Part shown: positions 1 to 10,559 of the stretch, in pieces
Numbering within the stretch: position 1 is the stretch's first letter
How the letters are laid out: each line of letters opens with the position of its first letter
NCBI GenBank assembly: GCA_932521025.1
Contig: OW051473.1
Span: 7,936,001 to 8,000,000, forward strand
DNA: 64,000 nt
DNA from: Oscheius onirici
Lineage: Eukaryota; Nematoda; Chromadorea; Rhabditida; Rhabditidae
Reading direction: 5' to 3'
Notes under the pieces: generated by a model
The model's database searches: none
What the model was told of the DNA's origin: nothing
The model's input: only the letters and a program-made list of their open reading frames with translations
Program-made: the position numbers and the translations under genes

Positions 1-21
1 TAGCTGTTTTCTTTTTCTTAG

Positions 22-137
22 CTTATTTACTCACTCATGTTGCGGCAATGAAGAAATCTCGTCAAAATCTTCAGCGAGGCTTCAACTTCGCAATACACGA
101 TGTAGTGCAGACGCAAAACACTGCCTATGTTAAATAA
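22..137 (+). CDS. Possible last exon of a gene entering from the left
   Basis: A pyrimidine-rich acceptor (TTTTTCTTAG) ends at 21. It is followed by an open frame of 38 codons that ends LVQTQ-like, with residues QTQNTAYVK before a TAA at 135-137. The stop overlaps an AATAAA polyadenylation signal. This is the form expected of a terminal exon whose upstream part lies outside the window. The product is not recognised. The exon is short and could be chance, so confidence is low. Confidence 0.3.
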
Positions 138-371
138 AAAGTACATTGAATAACCGGACTGTTCACCCGTTCATCCCGCTCAGCTGACAATTCTCGCCCA
201 TTGATTTCCCTCCTACTTATTCCTACTTGTGTATAATTTTCGAAAAATTTAATCGCATTTTGACAACGTGCTTCCGGACACCAAGGTACCCAGCTAATGA
301 TTACATGCCAATCCAGAGGCACACATCAACGCTGCAACTCAACTGACTCTACCTAATAGTCCCTTCATTCT

Positions 372-500
372 ATGCAAATGAGTGAAATATATCCAGATCC
401 GCTCTGGAAACTTAAAGCCTTTGGTATATTTGGAGTAGTATTAGTTGTTATTGTTTTTGTATGGTATTGTCGACACTGGAGAAGGAAATATGAAATATAA
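372..500 (+). CDS. 42-aa single-pass membrane micropeptide (candidate)
   Basis: The ORF starts MQMSEIYPDPLWK, continues with about 20 hydrophobic residues (FGIFGVVLVVIVFVW), then ends in the basic tail CRHWRRKYEI. This is typical of a small tail-in-cytosol membrane peptide. A CTAATAG acceptor-like site lies a few bases upstream, so it may be trans-spliced as the downstream member of a pair with the exon ending at 137. Alternatively it is the last exon of a longer gene. No family was recognised. Confidence 0.35.
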   Translation: MQMSEIYPDPLWKLKAFGIFGVVLVVIVFVWYCRHWRRKYEI

Positions 501-1077
501 GTCTCATTATGTGAAAGCAAGTGAATCTGACTTGTATTGCACTTTTTTTACTCGAGCCTCGCTTTTAAACACAGAAGAACTCATATTCGCCCTGTTTTTG
601 TAAAATCCAAACCACCTCTCTTTTTGCAGTTCGCTTTTTTGATAATAATTATTACATTTTTTGATAATAATAATTATATTCAAAACGTGTGATGCATCTT
701 ATTACGGTTGACTGGGAAAAAAATTAGGAAGTATGAATTAAGAACTTTCCTTTTTATGGTTTAGTTTCTTTCTATCAGTAGTTATAAGGACTACAGCAGT
801 CCTCAGTTATATCCATCTCACCAGTTGGAAAATTTCGCATAAATATTAGAAAGTTCAGTAGAAGCGTTTCCTCGGATTGGTTTTTCACGAAAGACAAGTC
901 GTTTGGGTTCGCTAGCTTGAAAATTATAGCAGTAAGTAGCGTTTGCCAACCAATATCTGAACTAGAATCCCAAGAGACAAATCTTATATTGCTGTTAAAT
1001 GCTTTGTGAATCTTAAATATTTATGCTGGTCGTATCCGTTACTTTAAGCGCAATGATTTTCAGTACGAAATGTTTCC

Positions 1078-1150
1078 AGACCGCGGACTCGAACTGTCTA
1101 CATTCGAAAAATAGGCTGTGTTGAACTAGGCGACCCGTTCAATCGAGATC
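1078..1150 (-). repeat. Degenerate tRNA-like element
   Basis: On the minus strand there is a B-box-like AGTTCGAGTCC preceded about 45 nt upstream by an A-box-like GGTCGCCTAGTTCAACAC, and followed by CGCGGTCTGGAAA. The arms do not fold into a proper cloverleaf, so this is a tRNA pseudogene or tRNA-derived SINE rather than a working tRNA. The 3' tag CGCGGTCTG also follows the B box of the element at 32452-32540, which suggests one repeat family. Confidence 0.4.
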
Positions 1151-1603
1151 AACTTCATCCTTCTGTGATATCTACGAACGAATAAACAACACTTTTTCAC
1201 ATGCCTTTCACGCTGTCTGATGTTCCTCATTCACGAATATGGCGTACATAAGAGATGAAGATCCTCTCTCCACATATTGCAACATTTGTTCTGAAACGAG
1301 CATATCGCGTCATCTTTCATCCTTTGTTCTCCCTCCTCGTCTCATCACTGCTCTCATTTGTAAGTGGCCTCACTAGCTGTCCCAAAATAGTCGGATAGTC
1401 TATAGTATCCGCTTTCTGAGCTACTTTGAGGAAGTAGGTGGTCCCAAAGTTGGAAAGACCCCTTCGTCATGATTAGTTCAATCCCAGAGGCGCTCTTTCT
1501 GGAGACAATTGTACGGTTCGTTAACTATCATAGTATGGGCCAATAACCACTCCTTTCGCAACTTCGGACGCAACTTGTTAAGCACGCGGAATGCAATACA
1601 AAT

Positions 1604-2140
1604 GTGGGAGTCTCCCCCAACGCCCACCCCTCCCCACCCAAAAGGAAACAGTACTTCGGTCTGGCAGTAAAATTGCAACATCTTCATTCCCACACACGCC
1701 AATTCGTCAAATTTTCCAATTTGGTTGGTCATTTTAGTTCCTGGATACATAACACTACTTACATATTTCATATGACGCTAAGCCGTAGTAATAGGTCATT
1801 CGAGCAGATGGGGGATTCCCCACCTCGAATGACGGTGCGCGCTGAAAACCGAGAATCATTGCCGTGGGGGTGTGAGTCTGAGAAGTTTTGTGCACTTTTC
1901 GTCTGGGAAAGGCTGATGCTGATAATGGTTTCACTTAGAACTTCTTTAATTATTATGTTGACACCTTCTAAGCTGGAGAACGCTATGTGTGATCTTTCTG
2001 TTCGAGTAAACCGGCAACACTTTCTCTATATAAACTCGCTTCCTGAGATCATGAAAGCTTTTCAAGTTTCAGTTCCTACCGTATCCAAAATCTATCTAGC
2101 GGATGTAATGGATCCTCTATTGTTTTCATCAGCTTTCTAA
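1604..2140 (+). CDS. Unrecognised 178-codon ORF, probably chance
   Basis: This is a single uninterrupted reading frame in otherwise gene-poor DNA. The translated sequence has no signal peptide, repeats or motifs I recognise, and it is not flanked by clear splice or trans-splice sites. A second ORF (2140-2427) follows in another frame. Most genes here are split every 100-200 nt by introns, so an intronless orphan is atypical. I list it only because its length is above the local background. Confidence 0.15.
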   Translation: MGVSPNAHPSPPKRKQYFGLAVKLQHLHSHTRQFVKFSNLVGHFSSWIHNTTYIFHMTLSRSNRSFEQMGDSPPRMTVRAENRESLPWGCESEKFCALFVWERLMLIMVSLRTSLIIMLTPSKLENAMCDLSVRVNRQHFLYINSLPEIMKAFQVSVPTVSKIYLADVMDPLLFSSAF

Positions 2141-3586
2141 TGAGTTGGCAGCAGTTAATGAGTGAAAACAATGGCTATAATGCGACAGTTCCGGCTTCAG
2201 TTTTGACGGAAGCTCGCGTTTGTATTGTTACGTCATTTGTAGCACAAAAACTGTTTTTCTGTGCAAATTTTGCATACATGGGCAGAGAGTTTTGTTTCCT
2301 AAGAGTGCCGTGTTTCATTGTTTCAATCTTTAACTCTCAAACATGGTTTCCAGCAGGTATTGCTAGTTACCGATGTCAATATATTTCAGTAGATTTCCGA
2401 TTCTTGAAGTATCACTATGTTCCATGATCAAAATTGACCAATGAAGCTTAAACATTTGGTTCCGCTTTGCAGTTTTGAAAACCTCGACATTTTTTCCATC
2501 CGATAATTTTCTAGTAACTTTTCTCGACCAAACCACTTTGGACCCTAAGTATAGCTTGTCTCATTCAGTCTTTCTCGTATACGAGTAGCAGAAAATGACG
2601 TTTTATTTATGGAAAACTGCAAAACTGAAAGCCAACGAACCTTTTGAAGGGGACGACTGTTTACAACATGTTTTCAAAGCTTCGCTCCTTTGCTCTTTCG
2701 AATCAGGGATCAGAAGTGGGAGGAGGTGAGGATCATATACTCTACAATTCACACCCTCTCTCTCAGTCTTTGAGTGATAAAAGTTCAAAACGCTGAGGGG
2801 CTGCTTGTAGGCTCTGCTCCCACGCCCTAAAATTAGGGCCGCCCTCTCTCTAGAGAAACTTCTGCAAACCTAATGACGTATTGTCCTTAATTTTTTGTCT
2901 GCTCCCTTTATTGTTCCTCCTCCTTCTTCTTCCTTAAATAGCCTAATTTGGTTGACGCAAATAGTGAAGACGACTACAGCCCCAACCACCCACACTAATT
3001 CATTTAGGTAAAGACAGCCATTGTTGCAGTTCATCTGAACTACTTTCGTCTAATTGGCCTGATTAGCTAATTTTCGTTTATAAAATGCCCTCTCTTTTGG
3101 CAACATCTTGGTCCCGCCTAGAAATTCTCGCACATTTCCTAGTCCACTCATCCGCGCCATGTGTCCTGTTCCTTATTCCAAAGTCCTCTCCTCGAGTCTG
3201 TATGTATTTTCAAACGCTTCGCTCAATTATCCTATCTTTTCATTTGCAGGCATGTTTGTGCTCAATAAGCACATTTTTTTTTGTTTTCTTTCTTTTCTTT
3301 TTCTCTCACAGAGCTGTTCAATGAACCGTTCCCTTTTTCGTGTCCGACCTTAACAAAGACTCACGCACACTAATATGGTAATGCGCAACACGTGCGATAA
3401 ACACAATTATCACCGTCGGTAATAGATCTAATCGGCCAGAGGTAAAGTTATTTGAGGGTTGGAAGTGCCTCTGGCAAGTTACGAGTTTTATTGTTTTTCG
3501 GTTCCAAAGACTAGACACTTTTCTCATTTCCTTATTTGTCAAAATTTCTTTATAAATGAATAATAATTTCAGGTAACCCCACAGCC

Positions 3587-3978
3587 ATGATGCGATTACT
3601 GCTTGTGGCTCTCTTCGTCATTTTGACGGGAGTTTTTGTAGACGCACGCTTTATTGTGAGTATTTCTACCCGTACCATATCTCTGTATGTTTAAAGGAAG
3701 TGTACCGACTGAGGCCACTGTTCGACAGCTCCGATGACGTCTCTTTTCTTCCACAGCGGCAAGTGAGACAAGGTACGTCAAAACAAAGCGTGTGTGCTTT
3801 TCGAACAGAATTTTTGAACAAGTGTAGGTAATTTGCGACAACACTAAGTGGCGTATAAACACCTGCATCTTCATAAGAAAGCTCAGAAACCAACCAACTT
3901 TCAGTTCAAGTACCATTTTCAGTTGTGGACTACCAACCTCTTCCGTGTCGCTGGAAACTGTGTGCCAGCTACTACTAA
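3587..3978 (+). CDS. Secreted precursor of a disulfide-ring neuropeptide (candidate)
   Basis: Three exons fit in phase: 3587-3655, 3697-3772 and 3923-3978, giving 66 aa. The start follows a TTTCAG trans-splice-like acceptor ending at 3572. Residues 1-20 are a signal peptide (MMRLLLVALFVILTGVFVDA). A furin/proconvertase site RQVR then precedes a final Gln, so cleavage would release a 19-residue peptide that could cyclise to pyroglutamate. It ends PLPCRWKLCASYY at the stop. The two Cys enclose four residues, the same ring size as arthropod CNMamide (PCxxKxC), but the C-terminal NM-amide is absent and there is no amidation Gly. AATAAA lies at 4019-4024. The precursor architecture is seen directly. 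Neuropeptide function and the CNMamide comparison are inference. Confidence 0.7.
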
Positions 3979-4024
3979 CTCTTCACTGATCTCTTCACTC
4001 TCTTCATGTTAGCACTCTAAATAA

Positions 4025-4758
4025 ACGTTGCTTCTGTTTTTGGCTGAAATAAATGTGAGTTGTTGTAGCAGTTCTTCAAGCTGAAGTTCTTACATGACGG
4101 TCGGGGTTGAAACTCAAACGCATTTGCATCATTTGTTTGCAACCTCTACGCGAGAAGGTTGACGCCAAGCAGTCTCTTGATCAGCATTGAGCGGACTTGA
4201 GCGAACCCGGAGATTTTCGATTTCGGCGGCTCGAACTCTTTACGTTTCCACTTTCCATCAAATATTCTCATTTCTTCCATACAAATTTTCATGATCTTTT
4301 CAGGATTCATACTTGATCCTTGATTGCTACTCGGTGGAGAACCTAATATTAGTGAAGCCATACAGGTAAAGCAATTGTTACCGCTCGTCGGTTCGTGGGC
4401 TGCCCCCCCCCCCAAAGTTTTGACTGTAAAAACTGACTCTTTCTTCAATTCTCCAGACTAAAAACTATCTCGATAAATGCTTCACTGCAGAATCTTAATA
4501 CGGATCAGACTCTCATCTCAGAAAGGATACCAGTAACATACAAGTTTCCCATACATCTGGACAGAGAAGATTATTTTTATGAACTGTCCAGTACAAAATT
4601 TGACAAAAAGGTCGTTAGGACCCTGCTCAACAACGACGAGCGCTTAACCAATATAAAATCGAGGAAAATGTGGAAATGTAAATCGAAAATAATTATGCGG
4701 ATACAGTAATCTAGAAAAATGTGCTGTCAAGAAAATGCAATTGGAGGAAAGTGAACCA
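4025..4758. other. Ambiguous stretch with exon-like patches on both strands
   Basis: A 100-codon frame is open on the minus strand at 4146-4448 (ends RLLGVNLLA). A plus-strand patch at about 4313-4377 is bounded by TTTTCAG and a GTAAAG donor, and an open plus-strand block runs from about 4490 to 4690. I could not link any of these into a convincing gene or recognise a family. The minus-strand patch lies 3' of the PRPP synthetase fragment and may be relic sequence of the same insertion. A run of ten C lies near 4404-4413. Confidence 0.3.
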
Positions 4759-5074
4759 TTAACAGATTGGTACATTATTGAAGAGATAGGATACAGGCTC
4801 TCCATTGTGCGTACGGCGAATGGCTTCGGCGAGGATCATGCTGATATCGATGCACTGAAACAAACCCGTAGAAAAGAACAAAGATTAGAACCTGAATCTT
4901 AGGACAGTTTTTCATGTTGTCCTCCTGAGGGATAGTATTGGTTACGATAACGGCCTCAAACTTGCTGCTGTTCAAGCGCTGAATGGCCGGAACGGAGAAG
5001 ACACCATGGACACAGATGGCGTAAATCTTGTCAGCACCAGCTTCGACGAGTCCCAGGCCATCAAGATTACAGGT
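4759..5074 (-). pseudogene. C-terminal fragment of ribose-phosphate pyrophosphokinase (PRPP synthetase)
   Basis: On the minus strand, two exons (about 5074-4892 and 4854-4759) joined by a 37-nt GT-AG intron encode the last ~90 residues of PRPP synthetase. Diagnostic pieces are [30 protein letters not shown] and [13 protein letters not shown], ending NNVPIC at a TAA. The enzyme makes PRPP from ribose-5-phosphate and ATP. Homology stops at 5074 after the Thr-Cys that follows the PRPP loop. No acceptor or upstream exon follows, and the neighbouring DNA becomes the start of the plus-strand Argonaute gene. The retained intron shows a DNA-level copy or a rearrangement, not a retrocopy. It cannot encode a whole enzyme here. 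Confidence 0.8.
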
Positions 5075-5113
5075 ACATTTTGGTGAGCTTTATTTTTGAT
5101 TATGAATTTACAG

Positions 5114-8100
5114 AAACAACTACAATAATGGACAAAATATTAGTCTCAGTCATTACAATGGTCAGAACCAGAGCAGAAACTATAGCAGAAATGGTTCAAA
5201 TCAAGGCGGACAACAGTGGAATCAGTGCAACGATCATCAAAATCAGCGAGATGATGGCCAACAGATGACCGACAATCGACAACGCTATCTGCAGTTTAAT
5301 GGTACTCCTCGCCAGCAGGACGGTTTCGGACAGAACTATGGGCAAAACGGTTGGAATCCGAATAACCAACAGAATCAACAAAGATCCAATAATCGTAAGC
5401 ATTTGGTTATAAATTCACACAGTTTCAAAATTTAGAAGGCTACGAAAATTATCACAGGGATCAGAGCAGCACTACGAGCAACTTCAGTGAGCCGAATCGG
5501 CAGTATTCAAACGGATGGAGTAATGCTCAGAGCTATGGGAATTATGAGGAAGGTACTTTAAGCTAGTCTTTTTAATCTCAGAGTTTTGTTCAGAGGAGAA
5601 TACATTCGAACGACGGGAGTCGATCCGTTCCGCCACCTCGAATACAAATTGGGAGAAGGGTGAGTCAGGCAGTGGTCGATTAGGATACGTCTACTACTGG
5701 GGAAGACATATATCCTTTTTCTCTCGTTTATTTCATAGCATTCTTTATGCTCCAAATCACAAATTTCATAATTCGTCACTTTTGGGTTTTATTTTCTCAC
5801 CGCTTTCGAAATGCGCAAGGCCGCGCCCCTTCCTCACCTCCCCTTTGCATTCAGCAACCGCTGGTTTCAGAGCCAACCTCTTTAAGCAGAATGTCAAACA
5901 TGGAAAGAAGCAGTTCTGAGATGTCCATCACTCCAGGTCAAATCCCGACTTCCACCATCCCTCCATCTGTGGATGAGCTAAATGAAGCTGTCTCTCAGCT
6001 GGAAATTTCTGAAAATCAGATGGTAGGCCACTTTGTTTACTTTTTATTTACGCGGAAAAATTTTAAGGAACAAGGAACCTCAAGAGATTGCAGCACACCG
6101 ACATTGCTGGTGGAGGCTCCAATGGCTCCAGCTTATCGCCAAGACAAGGAAAAGGTAGGTGCTCAAACCAGATCTAGTCATTGTCTAAACATTCAGGTCA
6201 AAATTAGCAGCAACTTCTTCCCTATCGAAGTCAAGTCAAAGATTGTATACCGGTACGATGTCAACATGACCGTTGTGGCCGCTGGTGGAAACGTTGTAAC
6301 CATCTCGAAGACGCCCAAAGACGTGTAAGACTTAATTTTTGGTTTTTATATTGATAACTCTAGCGCCGGTCGTACTCAGAGACATGATATCTGTGTGGCA
6401 GCAATCCGCCAAGCTCTGGAGATGTACGGCATGCTTTGTCGTGGAGAACATGCCATCTACGATCAGGCTGCGATGCTGTTCAGTTCGGAGTGTATGGACG
6501 CAAAACTGAAGCCGGTAATTTCATTGGGCAGAGCGACATATATCTATCATTCAATTTTTAGCACTCGAATGTCATTCACGTTTCAATTTCTGAGCTGCCG
6601 CCGAACATCCAACGATTTATCAACATCCCTAGCGCTTCCGATATTGCCATCGAAATCCAGCCGTGCTCCTCCGGAGAGTCCCAGTTCGACATCTCCAAGT
6701 TCCGCGAAGCCCACAAGAACAGAGATCTGTCCACTCTCGACAGATCCTGGCAGCAATTCTTCGATATGTTGACCAGTGAGCCTGCCGTCCATGGGTAAGC
6801 TTTTTCTGTTCATTTCTTCTATTCCTGCATTTCAGTGGAAAATACACAGCTTTTGGATCTGGAAAGATATTCCCCAAGAATGTTCCTGGTCAGACATGTG
6901 ATAAAAACCAAGGGCAGGAGAAGTTCCACGGTATCAACAAGGGAATCGCCTTCATTGAGCCTAAGAACAACATTATGGCCCCTGCTCTCGTACTGGATGG
7001 TTGGTCACAGTTTATCTTACCGCTAAGTCAATGTTTCAGCGAAGGTCGGCTTGTTCTTTAAATCCCAGAACGTCATAGTGACAATCTGCCAGCTAATGGG
7101 ATGGTACGTCGACGATGACTACTCTGCGTTCCCGTTTCCTGAACATGGTAAAGACGGCAAGGACCAATGGAATAAGATCAACAGTTACATCCGTGGTACG
7201 CTGCAATCAGTCTATCTTTCTGTCTCTCTGTTTCTCTCTATTCATTTGTCTATTCAGGCCTTCGGTTCACCATGGTAGCAGGAAATTCTGAATCATCCTT
7301 TGTGGCATCAGGAATCTCTCTTCTACCTATTGACAGAATCATAGAGCCAGATATTCAGTAACCATTTATTACATACTTTTTTGCATTAATTCAGTGGAAA
7401 CAAGATTCCTCTTTTCCAATGTGATCGTTTTGGACAGATGAATCTTTCCGGAGTTCGGAGACATTGGCCGGCCATCGTTGTTCGAGGCAGGATTGACAAG
7501 AAAATTACGTTTGCCCACTACCCAATGGAATTCCTTACAGTGGCCAAGAATCAACGTGTCCCTCTGTGCAAGCAGGACGACGGAAAGACAAGACCGCAGA
7601 AAGTCCAGGAGCGGTTCAATGAGATCCACAACATGATCGCCGGCCTAAATTTGGATTCCAGGAGCTCTCAGAGTGCTATCCTGAATGCTTTCGGTGTTCG
7701 GATTTCTCCGAGTCCTCTGTCCGTCAATGCCATTCGACGAGACCGACCAACCGTTTTTGGAGCTGAAGGAAAATCTGCTCAACTGGACAAGGACAGAGGA
7801 ACTTTCTTATTCCCCAATTTTGTGCAGCCGGGATCGGCTGACAACGTTGTCATTGCTCACGATTGCCCTCTTAACGTCGTCAAGAGTATGCAGACCCATC
7901 TTGAACAAGTCACCCGGAGTCAGGGAATGCGGATTGTTAAATGGACTTGCTTATCCGCTGGACATGGTTCGGTCCAGGATAAAGTCAAGAACGTCTTTAT
8001 GACCGTAGCCAAATGGAAGAAGGAAAAGAAGGTCGGGAAATCTGTGCTCATTATCTATGTTGACGATTTCACCTTAAATTCTCATGGTGAGTTGGTTATT

Positions 8101-9475
8101 TTTAGTTTTTTTTACCATTCAATTGCAGGCTTCTTGAAACTCTTCGAGCGACTGTACCTCATCCAAACGCAGCACTTGACTACAAAAATCGCCAGGGAGA
8201 TTCCTCAAAAGAGGCAAACCTGCCAGAACGTCCTAAACAAAGTCAATTGCAAAATTGGAGGACTCAACTACGAAATCCGTCCTGATAAATATGCGTAAGT
8301 TTTGACGTCGTACAGCTTGCACTTACTTTTCAGAACTAATGACTGGATCAAAAAGGGCAAAACTCTTGTCATTGGGTACGACGTCGCTCATCCGACAAGT
8401 GTCTCTCTCGAAGACAGGAAGGACAAGAAGCCTCCGACAGATCCGAGTGTCGTTGGAGTAAGTCACAGCAAGATAAAAAGAGAAAGACAGAGACAAAGAT
8501 ACTGAGAGATGGAGAAATGGAAGCAGAAGGTTAACTCTATTTTTCAGTTCTCATTCAACGGAGCACCGAATCCAGAAGTATTTATCGGTGACTTTCACTA
8601 TCAGTTGCCGAAAAAGGAACAAGTCACTGACGCTATCTTGATTTCTCGAATAAAGTGGATGTTGGAGATGTTCCACAAAAACCGAGGTCATCTTCCGGAG
8701 AGTATTATCATCATCAGAGACGGAGTATCCGAGGGGCAATATGATATGGTCGGTTTCTATTAATTTTAACAGCGATCTTTAGGTTCTCAACTCAGAGTTT
8801 CAAGCAATCAAGGAGGCTGTGGAAGAATTCCAAAACATGAAGGAGGCAGAGATCGAAGGTGTTCATCATTGGTGGCCCAAGTTCTCTTTGGTTGTCGTTT
8901 GCAAACGCCACCACAAGAGATTTGCCGTCGAGAATGGACGCTACTTTGAGAATCCAAAGACTGGAACTGTCGTTGACGATACTGTGGTCAGGACGGACAT
9001 GACTCAGTTCTACATGCAGCCGCATCATTCCAATCAGGTAAATCTGATCTTTCTATTTTGCTTGTTTAGGGGTGCTTCGAAATCCTGTTCTTTAGGGCAC
9101 ATCGAAACTTCCTGCATTCCAAGTCCTCGTGAACGAGGCCCTAACCGCTGAAACCCAGGACAAGCTCCAGTCCTTCATCCTTGCTCTCTGCTTCACTCAT
9201 CAGATCTTTGGAGGAGCCGTCAGTTTGCCCGAGCCGGTCTACCAAGCCGACGAGTGGGCCAAACGAGGCAACGATATTTACAAAGTTTACGCGTAAGCTA
9301 TCAATTCTTTTACAAATAGACTCGATTTTTCAGCGAGCATTTCAAGAACGAGATCCCTCACCTTAAAGGCTGGAACAAAAATATTTACTCGTCTGCTCCA
9401 ATTGACTACGAGGCAATTACGAGATCTCTTTCTTACAAGGATACTCCCTTCGTGTGCAATCGTATTAATGCTTGA
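5114..9475 (+). CDS. Argonaute protein (nematode WAGO/RDE-1-like)
   Basis: This is a multi-exon Argonaute with short introns. Order: a Q/N-, G- and S-rich disordered N-terminus (5114-5660, phase-linked exons), the N domain (from FFPIEVKSKIVYRYDV, about 6200), PAZ (about 6840-7550), MID (7600-8300) and PIWI (8330-9475). In PIWI the catalytic positions read Asp (IGYDVAHP), Glu (KKEQVTDA) and Asp (IIRDGVSEGQ). The fourth position, usually His, is Asp in PVYQADEWAKRG. That context resembles worm-specific Argonautes more than ALG-1 or PRG-1. Such proteins bind small RNAs and silence targets. The first coding exon is uncertain: the frame is already open at the 5114 acceptor, and upstream DNA is antisense to a PRPP synthetase fragment. 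AATAAA is at 9578-9583. Confidence 0.93.
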
Positions 9476-9998
9476 TCTGTATTCTGTTGTGTTTTGTTAT
9501 AATTCCGCCATACTATGATCTATTCTTGCCTTTCATGGTATCTCGGGTCTGTGAAATCTTTAAAATGCATTTTTCGCAATAAATAGTTGGTAGATTCTGC
9601 ATAAGAAAGCTCTTTGATATTACACGTTTGTTCGCTGTTTTGTTTTTGATGCAACAAGCATCCACGTTGCAGCGAAAGGAGTGAACCATCGTCGTTTAGC
9701 ATATACTCTATTTTTCATCCAAACATTTTGACTATGCAACTCCTGTGGACCATAATGCTGATGGCAAATTTAAAAAGCACTAGTTTAGGCCATTTTTTTA
9801 AAATTAATTTCTCAATTTCTGACGAAACCGATGTCGACATGGATAAAACATTTCGGGTGAGAATTTGCGTTTCATGCAATATACTAGCTTATCCAGGAAC
9901 AGAACATGTTAGAAATGAAGCACTCATAGTATTCGAGGCAATGTGTTTTCAAAGATAAATTGTTGGATATATTCAAAAATTAAACAAGGAGAGAGAGA

Positions 9999-10202
9999 AT
10001 GAACGAAGGAAAAACTATTAAAAACCTGTTCTCGAACTCTATGGTGTCTCTGAGGCAGCTCCTGCCCGACAAGAGCGAAGAACCCTACAAAGGGTCTTGC
10101 CTCCGAGCAATCTTTATAGCAGCAATCTTCGTCGCCGCAAGCAGCCTGTTCAATAAAAGAGAACATTTTGTGAATCAAATCGGACTTTTTTCACCTGAGT
10201 AG
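9999..10202 (+). CDS. 67-codon ORF in the left foldback arm
   Basis: The ORF starts MNEGKTIKNLF and ends QIGLFSPE. Its counterpart in the right arm (10320-10508, minus strand) keeps the same frame with five codons missing. There is no signal peptide and no recognised family. The opposite strand of each arm is also open (84 and 101 codons), so an open frame alone is weak evidence. The product, if any, is unknown. Confidence 0.2.
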   Translation: MNEGKTIKNLFSNSMVSLRQLLPDKSEEPYKGSCLRAIFIAAIFVAASSLFNKREHFVNQIGLFSPE

Positions 10203-10319
10203 CAACGTTTTCATGCTGTTTAATTTTTTCCTTGAACGGATTACTCTCAATCGGGAAGGGATCAGAAGAGATTGAGAGTAATCCGTTCAAGAAAAAAATT
10301 AAACAGCATGAAAACGTTG

Positions 10320-10508
10320 CTACTCAGGTGAAAAAAGTCCGATTTGATTCACAAAATGTTCTCTTTTATTGAACAGGCTGCTTGCGGCGATAAAGATTGC
10401 TCGGAGGTAAGACCTTTTGTAGGGTTCTTCGCTCTTGTCGGGCAGGAGCTGCCTCAGAGACACCATAGAGTTCGAGAACAGGTTTTTAATAGTTTTTCCT
10501 TCGTTCAT
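10320..10508 (-). CDS. 62-codon ORF in the right foldback arm
   Basis: This is the mirror copy of the left-arm ORF. It is the same apart from an in-frame loss of five codons and two amino-acid changes (Gly to Arg, Cys to Tyr). Frame preservation between diverged arms hints at past selection, but one 15-nt indel is not enough to prove it. Confidence 0.2.
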   Translation of the reverse strand: MNEGKTIKNLFSNSMVSLRQLLPDKSEEPYKRSYLRAIFIAASSLFNKREHFVNQIGLFSPE

Positions 10509-10559
10509 TCTCTCTCTCCTTGTTTAATTTTTGAATATATCCAACAATTTATCTTTGAA

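Larger units (their letters stand above)
501..3566. other. Gene-poor stretch
   Basis: No chain of phase-compatible exons was found on either strand in this 3-kb stretch. It holds one tRNA-like relic near 1078-1150 and a 178-codon ORF at 1604-2140, listed separately. From about 2800 to 3340 there are long pyrimidine-rich runs typical of intergenic or outron DNA upstream of the peptide gene at 3587. Confidence 0.5.
9948..10559. repeat. Long foldback (inverted repeat) with short spacer
   Basis: The left arm (9948-10252) and right arm (10270-10559) are reverse complements separated by only 17 nt. They differ by a 15-nt deletion in the right arm and a few substitutions, so this is not a simple read-through artefact of one strand. 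No flanking target duplication or transposase was seen. A transcript crossing it would form a ~300-bp double-stranded RNA. It could be a foldback transposable element, a tail-to-tail duplication of a small gene, or an assembly foldback. Confidence 0.85.

Noticed and set aside
5080..5268. Plus-strand ORF starting at 5080 as the Argonaute N-terminus
   Set aside because: It is in a different frame from the Q/N-rich exon and hits a stop at 5268. The frame that continues in phase through the next introns is the Q/N-rich one.
7685..8002. Overlapping plus-strand ORF inside the Argonaute
   Set aside because: It is a shadow frame of a conserved MID/PIWI coding exon.
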